Below are positions 1-4,894 of a stretch of 6,300 bases of DNA, piece by piece; within the stretch, counting starts at the first letter, position 1, and each line of letters opens with the position of its first letter. The position numbers were made by a program, and so were the translations under genes. Source of the DNA: Gammaproteobacteria bacterium (lineage in GTDB: Bacteria; Pseudomonadota; Gammaproteobacteria; Pseudomonadales; Azotimanducaceae_A); assembly GCA_026713405.1 (NCBI GenBank), contig JAPOON010000681.1, positions 1 to 6,300 of the forward strand. The letters are read 5' to 3'. Below the pieces are notes generated by a model. The model was not told where the DNA came from, did no database searches, and saw only the letters and a list, made by a program, of their open reading frames with translations.

Positions 1-570
1 CAGGGCCGGCTGATGGAGGCATTGGGCGAGCGCAAGGGCGAACTGCTGGATGTGGATCATGACGGCCGCGGGCGCGTCCGGCTTGCCGCAAGGGTCTCGA
101 CCCGGGCACTGATGGGCTTTCGCACCGAGTTCGCGTCGTTCACCTCCGGGTCCGGCGTCATGACGATCTCTGCTGCAGGCTACCACCGAGCCCCGGAGGG
201 ACTGGTTACCGGGCGGAAATCCGGGGTGCTGATCTCGAAAGCCACCGGCGCCGCCGTGGGCTATGCGCTGTTCAACCTCCAGAACCGCGGGCGCCTGATG
301 GTGGCGCCTGGCAACGAAGTCTACGAAGGCATGGTGGTCGGCGTGCACAGCCGCGCCAACGACCTCACCGTCAACCCGCTGAAGGAAAAGAAACTCACCA
401 ACATCCGCGCGGCCGGCAGCGACGAGAACATCCTGCTCACGCCGCCGCTGCGCCTGACGCTGGAACAGGCGCTGGAGTTCATCGATGCCGATGAGCTCAT
501 CGAGGTGACGCCCGAGTCGATCCGCATCCGCAAGATGGCATTGCGGGAAAACCAGCGGCGCCGGGCATGA
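1..570 (+). CDS. typA: TypA/BipA ribosome-associated GTPase, C-terminal part (5' end outside window)
   Basis: TypA/BipA is a translational GTPase of the EF-G/LepA superfamily that binds the ribosome and supports 50S assembly and growth under stress such as cold. Only about the last 189 of the usual ~600 residues are present. The frame is open from base 1 (QGRLMEALGERKGEL), so the ATG at 13 is internal and the GTP-binding domain lies upstream of the window. Visible are the end of the EF-G-like domain V (MEALGERKGEL, then GRVRL and MGFRTEF) and the TypA-specific C-terminal domain: GVLIS, EVYEGMVVGVHSR, NDLTVNPLKEKKLTNIRA, LTLEQALEFIDADELIEVTP, IRIRK and the typical NQRRRA end. The protein stops right after RRRA, without the short tail seen in E. 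coli. One small departure is STRALMGF where most homologues have SRGLIGF or similar. The gene converges on the transporter gene downstream. The family assignment is very secure. Confidence 0.97.
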   Translation, partial: QGRLMEALGERKGELLDVDHDGRGRVRLAARVSTRALMGFRTEFASFTSGSGVMTISAAGYHRAPEGLVTGRKSGVLISKATGAAVGYALFNLQNRGRLMVAPGNEVYEGMVVGVHSRANDLTVNPLKEKKLTNIRAAGSDENILLTPPLRLTLEQALEFIDADELIEVTPESIRIRKMALRENQRRRA

Positions 571-574
571 GCCG

Positions 575-638
575 CCGGGACTCTCCCTCCCGGTTGACAT
601 GCCCGCCAGCCGGACAAATTCAGGAATAGGACCGGCTG
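575..638. terminator. candidate bidirectional terminator between convergent genes
   Basis: The 73-bp gap between the stop codons of typA and the transporter gene holds two inverted repeats. The first is CCGGGA (575-580) with TCCCGG (588-593) around a 7-nt loop. The second is CAGCCGG (607-613) with CCGGCTG (632-638) around an 18-nt loop. The placement between convergent genes suits transcription termination in both directions. Neither stem is followed by a clear T-run on either strand, so a classical intrinsic terminator is not shown. Confidence 0.35.
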
Positions 639-643
639 TTGCA

Positions 644-2020
644 TCAAGCCTCGGCGTAGCGCTGTATCCGGTGATCGCTCCGGGACATGATCGCCAGCCG
701 CGTGTTCAGGGTGAGGGTCGAGACCCCGAAGCCGATGATGAGGCCCCACCAGAATCCCGAAACACCCCAGGGTTCCGTACCGAACAGGCCGTAACCGAGT
801 ACGCTGCCCACGGGAATGCCGATACCCCAATGCGCAATGAGCACGATGATCATCGGGATGCGCACGTCCTTGTAGCCGCGCAGGCAGCCGATCGCCGTGG
901 TCTGCGTGTCGTCGACGAACTGGTACAGGGCGAGGATGATCAGCAGCCCCGAGGCGGTCGCAATGACCCCAACGTCAGTGGTGTAAACGCCGGCGATCGT
1001 GTCGCGCATCATCAACAGGACGCTCGCGGCCAGGAAGGCAAACGCGAGCGCGGCGCTGAGCGCGACGTAGGCCGCGCGCCGCGCGCCCGGGTTGTCCTTG
1101 GCCCCCACGTTGTAGCCCACCCGGATGGTCGCGGCCACGCCCAGGGCAACCGGAATCATGGACGTGACGCTGCCGACGTTGAAGACGATCTGGTGGGCCG
1201 CCACCGCCTCGACGCCGATGCGCCCGATGAGCAGCGTCACGATCGAGAAGACAGTTCCCTCGAAGAACATGGTCACGCCGATGGGCAGGCCAAGCTTCAC
1301 CAGCCGCCAGATGACCGCGAAATCCGGCAGCGAAAATCGCGAGAACGCACCCGCGCGCTGCACGCGCGAGTAGCGGACGATGAAGATCATGGCGGCGAGC
1401 TGCAGCCACATGACGATGGCGGTGGCGAGGCCGCAACCGGCGCCCCCCATCGCGGGTATGCCGAATCCGCCGTACACGAAGAGGTAGTTGAGCGGCAGCT
1501 TCAGCACCAGGCCGCCGAACGCCACGACCATCGACGGCGTCGTCCATGACAGGCCTTCGCAGAGATAGCGCAGCACGAAGAAGGCAAGCGTCGGCACGAC
1601 GGCGAAGCTCATGTAGTTCAGATACGCCGTGGCGACGGGGATGGCCGCTTCGTCAATGCCGATCAGGCGATAGCCCGCCTCGCCGAACTGCACCATGAGT
1701 ACCATCGTCAACAGACCGCCGCCCACCGCGATCCAGAGGGCTTGGCGCACGACCGCGCCGCCCCCCGCTTCCTTCCCCGCACCGTGCATCTGGGAAATCA
1801 GGGGCGTGACGGCCATCGCCACCCCGGACAGCAGGACCACTGGCGGGAAATAGAAGTTGCCGCCGAGGGCCACGCCGGCGAGATCCACCGGGCTCACCCG
1901 CCCCGCCATGATCGCGTCGATCACCCCGATGCCCATCTGCGAGAGCTGTGTCAGGATGATCGGCACGCCGAGCGTGCCGAGGAACTTGAGATCGGTTACG
2001 ACGCCGGGTCTGGCGTTCAT
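644..2020 (-). CDS. norM: MATE family (NorM-like) multidrug/cation antiporter
   Basis: This 458-residue inner-membrane protein has the length and composition of a 12-helix MATE exporter. Such proteins expel cationic drugs, dyes or metabolites in exchange for Na+ or H+. The NorM-branch hallmarks are present: helix 1 reads VIDAIMAGRVSPVDLAG (Asp35), the start of the second half reads GLPIGVTMFFEG (Glu254), and a later helix reads YQFVDDTQTTAIGCLRGYKD (Asp370). These match in context the three acidic residues tied to cation coupling in Vibrio cholerae NorM (D36, E255, D371). The family motif MIPVALGVAATIRVGYNVG is also intact. The ATG at 2020 is preceded by GAAGGGG (2034-2028) at a 7-nt spacing, which supports this start. 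The gene appears complete. It lies downstream of the CoA-transferase/lyase pair on the same strand, 190 bp away, so it probably has its own promoter. The substrate cannot be read from sequence. Confidence 0.95.
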   Translation of the reverse strand: MNARPGVVTDLKFLGTLGVPIILTQLSQMGIGVIDAIMAGRVSPVDLAGVALGGNFYFPPVVLLSGVAMAVTPLISQMHGAGKEAGGGAVVRQALWIAVGGGLLTMVLMVQFGEAGYRLIGIDEAAIPVATAYLNYMSFAVVPTLAFFVLRYLCEGLSWTTPSMVVAFGGLVLKLPLNYLFVYGGFGIPAMGGAGCGLATAIVMWLQLAAMIFIVRYSRVQRAGAFSRFSLPDFAVIWRLVKLGLPIGVTMFFEGTVFSIVTLLIGRIGVEAVAAHQIVFNVGSVTSMIPVALGVAATIRVGYNVGAKDNPGARRAAYVALSAALAFAFLAASVLLMMRDTIAGVYTTDVGVIATASGLLIILALYQFVDDTQTTAIGCLRGYKDVRIPMIIVLIAHWGIGIPVGSVLGYGLFGTEPWGVSGFWWGLIIGFGVSTLTLNTRLAIMSRSDHRIQRYAEA

Positions 2021-2167
2021 CGTAAAGCCCCTTCGCGGGCACAGGCGGTCGGAGTCTACACCCTAATCGCCATGCGAATCGGGGCGGCCATCACAACGAG
2101 GCATCCTGTCGCGAACAGCTCGAATATCCCCTTGCGGCTTGACCCAGCTTCCTACCAACTGGGTTGG

Positions 2168-2191
2168 AAAAAGCTCGATCTGCCACATCGA
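2168..2191 (-). terminator. weak candidate terminator after the HMG-CoA lyase gene
   Basis: Read on the minus strand just past the lyase stop, TCGAT (2191-2187) and ATCGA (2179-2175) can form a 5-bp stem with a 7-nt loop. It is followed by GC and five Ts (2172-2168). The stem is short and AT-containing, so termination would be weak at best. The rest of the 190-bp spacer (2021-2210) shows no gene. It contains a further ACCCAG/CTGGGT inverted repeat (2142-2147 with 2159-2164) of unknown role. Confidence 0.28.
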
Positions 2192-2210
2192 CCCGGTCAC
2201 GCTGCCTGCC

Positions 2211-3110
2211 TCACGCCGCCGCCAGGTTCCGGCGCAGCCAGGGCACCGTGCGCCCGCCGATCGTCCGACCCAGCCGGTTTCCCAAATCGCCGACTACATT
2301 CAGCAGCGCCGCCAGGTCTATGCCTGTCTCCACACCGGCCTGATGCAGGAGGCTCACCAGGTCTTCCGTGGCGAGGTTACCCGCCGCACCCGGCGCGAAG
2401 GGGCACCCGCCCACTCCGCCCGCGGACGAGTCGAACCTGCGGATTCCGCATTCCAGGGCCTGCCAGGCGTTGGCGAGCGCCAGCGCCCGGGTGTCGTGCA
2501 GGTGCGCGGCGAGCCGGGCCGCCCCGAACGCGGCAACCATCCTGCCGAACAGGGCCTTGGCGCGCAGGGGGTTTCCCGCGCCGATGGTGTCGGCAACGAT
2601 GACTTCGTCGGCCCCGGCATCGAACATGACCGCCCCCAGGCGCTCCACGGCCTCGTCGGGAACCACGCCCTCGAAAGGACATTCGAACGCCACCGACACA
2701 TAGGCGCGCGCCTTCAGCCCGTCGGTATGCGCCTGCTGCAGCACCTCCGCGCACACCGAAGTCGCCCGATCGAGGCTCATGTTGATGTTCTCGCGGTTCA
2801 TGGTCTCCGTGGCCGACAGCACCACGCCGACGGAGCGGATGCCCGAGGCGCGCGCCAGTTCGTATCCCTTTCGATTCGGCACCAGGGCATGAAAGTCGGC
2901 CCGGCCCAGGTCCAGGGCGCCCACCACATCCGCCGCGCCCGCCATCTTGGGCACCGCCTTCGGACTCACGAAGCTCGCCACCTCCACCGACGGCAAGCCG
3001 GCATTCAGGAGCCCTTCGACAAGCGCCACGCGCTCGGCGGGAGAGAGCGCAACCGGGTCGTTCTGCAGACCGTCCCGGGGCGCCACGTCGTTGACGATCA
3101 CACTGTCCAT
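2211..3110 (-). CDS. mvaB: hydroxymethylglutaryl-CoA lyase (HMGL/DRE-TIM metallolyase)
   Basis: The 299-residue cytosolic enzyme belongs to the HMG-CoA lyase branch of the DRE-TIM metallolyases. These use a divalent metal to cleave (S)-HMG-CoA into acetoacetate and acetyl-CoA, the last step of leucine degradation. It aligns almost without gaps to the human enzyme with an offset of 29-30. Matching sites are Arg12-Asp13 and Gln16 in APRDGLQND (human R41, D42), Glu43 in VEVASF (E72), Asp174 in ADTIG (D204), metal-binding His203 and His205 in AHLHDT (H233, H235), Cys236 in the GGCPFAPGAAGNLATEDL loop (C266) and Asn245 (N275). The frame stays open upstream to 3350, but that stretch lies inside the preceding gene and is not lyase-like, so ATG 3110 is chosen. 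That ATG sits one nucleotide after the TGA of the CoA-transferase gene, with only a weak GGTGAG upstream, suggesting translational coupling. Human HDTYGQALAN reads HDTRALALAN here. A related acyl-CoA substrate is possible. Confidence 0.93.
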   Translation of the reverse strand: MDSVIVNDVAPRDGLQNDPVALSPAERVALVEGLLNAGLPSVEVASFVSPKAVPKMAGAADVVGALDLGRADFHALVPNRKGYELARASGIRSVGVVLSATETMNRENINMSLDRATSVCAEVLQQAHTDGLKARAYVSVAFECPFEGVVPDEAVERLGAVMFDAGADEVIVADTIGAGNPLRAKALFGRMVAAFGAARLAAHLHDTRALALANAWQALECGIRRFDSSAGGVGGCPFAPGAAGNLATEDLVSLLHQAGVETGIDLAALLNVVGDLGNRLGRTIGGRTVPWLRRNLAAA

Positions 3111-3111
3111 T

Positions 3112-4350
3112 TCAGTTGGGATACTCACCCTGTTGCAGTACGCCTGATTCGATTCCCTCCGAGACACGGTGCGCCGGCAACTCCGTCCATTCCTGAAACA
3201 CCTCCGTGGTGTCCGCACCCAGCAGCGGCGGGGGCGCAAAGGTGTCCGCGCTGTCAACGGAAAGCTTGATCGGATTTCCCGGCACCCGCGCCGTCCCGCC
3301 CACCGGATGCTGCAGTTCGACGAACATGTTGCGGTGCAGCACCTGGGCATCGCTCAGCGCCTGGGCAAAGTTGTTGCCCCGGGCACAGGGAATGCGTGCC
3401 GCCTGCAGCGCCTCAAGCCACTCGGCGGCCGGGCGCGTTTTCAGTTGCTCTGCGATCAGTCCTTCGATGAACGCCTTTTCTTTCAGCCGCTCCGGCGCGG
3501 TGTCGAACCGGGGGTCACGCAGGGCATCGACATTCACCACGTCCACCATTGCCGGCCAGAAAGTGTCGCCGATGACGGCGATGACGATCATGTCGTCCTG
3601 TGTGGCAAAGGAGTTGTAAGGGGTGTGAACGAAATGACTGTTGCCGATCGGTTCAGGGATATTGCCCGACATACCGTACATGGTGGCCATGTAGTTCAGG
3701 AGGCTGATCTGCACATCGAGCATGGAAATGTCCACGTGTTGCCCGACGCCGGTCCGCTGGCGCGCCAGTAGCGCAGCCTGGATGCCCATGACCGCGAACA
3801 TGCCGCCGCCGAGATCGCCGATGGGGATGCCGGCGCGCACCGGCTCGTCCGCACTGCTGCCCGTGATGGACATGCCGCCGCCCAGCCCCTGCACGATCTG
3901 GTCGAAGGCCGGCCGCTTGTAGTCCGGGCCATCCTCACCGAAGCCCGTCACCGTGCAGGTGACAATGGCGGGATTGTGAACTGCCAGCGTTTCATGATCG
4001 ATCTTCAGCCGCCCGGTAACGCCGGCGGAAAAATTGTCCAGCACCACGTCGGCATGACGCACCAGTTCATAGAAGAATTCGAGGCCCGCCTCGGACTTGA
4101 GATCGATGGCCACCGACCGCTTGTTGCGGTTCAGGGTGAAGAAGTAGGCCCCCATGCCGTGGAGCGAGTAGCTGGGGTCGTCTTCCAGGAGCCGCCGGGT
4201 GCCCTCGCCGCGGCCCGGAGGCTCCACCTTCACCGTGTCGCAGCCGAGATCCGCTAGGAGCATTCCCGCATAGGGGCCCGACAGCATGTGCGTCAGGTCT
4301 ATGAGCCGGATGCCGGTCAGCGGCTTGTGGGCGGCGGGCGTGGACATCAT
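3112..4350 (-). CDS. CaiB/BaiF (family III) CoA-transferase
   Basis: The 412-residue protein is a family III CoA-transferase, which moves CoA between carboxylic acids through an aspartyl-CoA thioester. The N-terminal CoA-binding fold is clear: LTGIRLIDLTHMLSGPYAG, then TVKVEPPGRGEGTR, then LNRNKRSVAIDL. Next come GFGEDGPDYKRPAFDQIVQG and the GIPIGDLGGGMFAVMG segment, whose Asp179 lines up with the catalytic aspartate of formyl-CoA transferase. The length is normal for the family. The open frame extends to 4536, but family members begin close to the LTGIRLIDLT motif, so the start is put at the ATG-ATG pair (4350 or 4347). No clear Shine-Dalgarno precedes it. It is the first gene of a two-gene operon with the HMG-CoA lyase, one nucleotide apart, and a GntR-type palindrome sits 28-39 bp upstream of the start. 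The partner suggests that the acceptor acid is 3-hydroxy-3-methylglutarate or a similar branched hydroxy-diacid. Family membership is certain; the substrate is inferred. Confidence 0.95.
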   Translation of the reverse strand: MMSTPAAHKPLTGIRLIDLTHMLSGPYAGMLLADLGCDTVKVEPPGRGEGTRRLLEDDPSYSLHGMGAYFFTLNRNKRSVAIDLKSEAGLEFFYELVRHADVVLDNFSAGVTGRLKIDHETLAVHNPAIVTCTVTGFGEDGPDYKRPAFDQIVQGLGGGMSITGSSADEPVRAGIPIGDLGGGMFAVMGIQAALLARQRTGVGQHVDISMLDVQISLLNYMATMYGMSGNIPEPIGNSHFVHTPYNSFATQDDMIVIAVIGDTFWPAMVDVVNVDALRDPRFDTAPERLKEKAFIEGLIAEQLKTRPAAEWLEALQAARIPCARGNNFAQALSDAQVLHRNMFVELQHPVGGTARVPGNPIKLSVDSADTFAPPPLLGADTTEVFQEWTELPAHRVSEGIESGVLQQGEYPN

Positions 4351-4377
4351 TGAGTGTCGGAGCCGGTCAAACAGTTG

Positions 4378-4389
4378 ATTGTATACAAT
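4378..4389 (-). promoter_or_regulatory. GntR/FadR-type operator palindrome at the CoA-transferase promoter
   Basis: ATTGTATACAAT is a perfect 12-bp palindrome. Its core TTGTATACAA fits the known pattern for FadR-subfamily GntR regulators (t.GTa, short or no spacer, tAC.a). Read on the minus strand, TACAAT (4383-4378) could serve as the -10 element of the CoA-transferase promoter, giving a leader of about 20 nt before ATG 4350. No good -35 is visible (GTTTCC at a 17-nt spacing). A bound repressor would cover the -10. No GntR gene lies in the window. Confidence 0.6.
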
Positions 4390-4441
4390 AGCGTTCGGGA
4401 GGAAACCGGACTGCACCTGCTGAGAGCCGGCACGGTTTCGG

Positions 4442-4525
4442 TCAGCGACCTGGTCCGAAGCCGCCTTCGGCGCCAAGCACGCGGTCCAGTCGCCGCATTT
4501 CGTCCTGTCGATCCAGGAAGTCCAT
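4442..4525 (-). pseudogene. possible N-terminal relic of a P-loop ATPase
   Basis: A 27-codon frame begins MDFLDRQDEMRRLDRVLG, continues AEGGFGPGR and stops at 4442. The FxDRxxExxxLxxxL pattern followed by GG is how many archaeal-type/DUF234-like AAA ATPases begin, with the Walker A segment (GRRRxGKT) expected about 10 residues later. Here the frame ends before any Walker A, and I found no continuation in the other frames up to the CoA-transferase gene. I read this as the stub of a gene lost or displaced when the neighbouring operon took its place. No Shine-Dalgarno is evident. The resemblance rests on about 20 residues, so chance is not excluded; a short unrelated peptide is the alternative. 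Confidence 0.35.
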
Positions 4526-4544
4526 GGCTGCAACAACGCATCAA

Positions 4545-4570
4545 AACATTATGCAGTTCAACATAATGTT
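4545..4570. repeat. AT-rich 9-bp inverted repeat, operator-like
   Basis: AACATTATG (4545-4553) and CATAATGTT (4562-4570) are perfect inverted copies separated by 8 nt (CAGTTCAA). A third partial copy, GCATAAT, follows at 4576-4582. The element lies in a strikingly AT-rich pocket (about 4540-4600) within GC-rich DNA. On the minus strand CATAAT (4553-4548) could be a -10 element about 22 bp before the ATG of the ATPase-like relic. The geometry suits a dimeric repressor site, but its regulator and target are unknown. Confidence 0.45.
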
Positions 4571-4882
4571 ATTGCGCATAATTTTGAGAATGATCGACCG
4601 CCGCACCAGTGTAAGTACCGGATCGCCGGGCACCATCTGGAATCCATCAGCCACCAGCGGCGAGGCTGCCGACGCGCTCAGGTACTGCTCGCCGCAGCCG
4701 GGCCGTAGTCGGCCTTTCTGCCGGGTATGGCCGAACGCGCGCCGGATGTTGATAATGGGCGGTCAGCCCGGGCGGGTGTGGAACCGGTCACCGGCGGACA
4801 ATTCCGTCACCCGGCGCGATCGGCCCGCGCCCCCGAGCCGGGAATGGGAAATTCGGCGCTTGCGCTACGCGGCGCCAAAGTG
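4571..4882. other. non-coding spacer upstream of fbiC
   Basis: About 310 bp without a gene I can support. Frames that stay open here on either strand give arginine-, proline- and serine-rich translations with no recognisable motif. After the AT-rich start the stretch is GC-rich and contains a short dyad, CCGGT-C-ACCGG (4784-4794). GATAAT at 4751-4756 could be a -10 for fbiC, but the hexamer 17 bp upstream (TGGCCG) is a poor -35 and the leader would be about 130 nt, so I do not call a promoter. The fbiC ribosome binding site follows directly. Confidence 0.4.
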
Positions 4883-4888
4883 AAAGGA
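4883..4888 (+). promoter_or_regulatory. ribosome binding site that sets a TTG start for fbiC
   Basis: AAAGGA lies 6 nt before TTG 4895, a good Shine-Dalgarno spacing. An in-frame GTG at 4880 overlaps the region but has no such sequence in front of it (GGCGCCAAA). The TTG is therefore the better start, although GTG would only add five residues. Confidence 0.6.
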
Positions 4889-4894
4889 CGTATT

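Noticed and set aside
594..622. TTGACA at 594-599 as a plus-strand -35 element
   Set aside because: The hexamer 17 bp downstream (AAATTC region) is a poor -10, and transcription would run only antisense into the transporter gene.
599..1549. Long plus-strand open frame (316 codons) opposite the transporter gene
   Set aside because: The translation is rich in Arg, Asp, His and Gly without any motif, as expected for an antisense frame in GC-rich DNA. The opposite strand encodes a complete MATE protein with conserved residues.
2139..3269. Long plus-strand open frame (376 codons) opposite the lyase and the end of the CoA-transferase gene
   Set aside because: It has arginine- and histidine-rich low-information sequence, spans two well-supported genes on the other strand, and shows no recognisable domain.
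3111..3350. Upstream extension of the HMG-CoA lyase to an ATG at 3350
   Set aside because: The extra 80 residues are basic and Cys/Arg-rich, lie wholly inside the CoA-transferase gene, and lyases start right at the APRDGLQN segment.
4351..4536. Upstream extension of the CoA-transferase to an ATG at 4536
   Set aside because: The added residues do not resemble the family and would place the palindrome and promoter inside the gene. Family members begin just before the LTGIRLIDLT motif.
4524..4883. Plus-strand frame of 119 codons in the spacer before fbiC
   Set aside because: No ribosome binding site and no protein-like composition or motif. It also crosses the AT-rich operator-like island.
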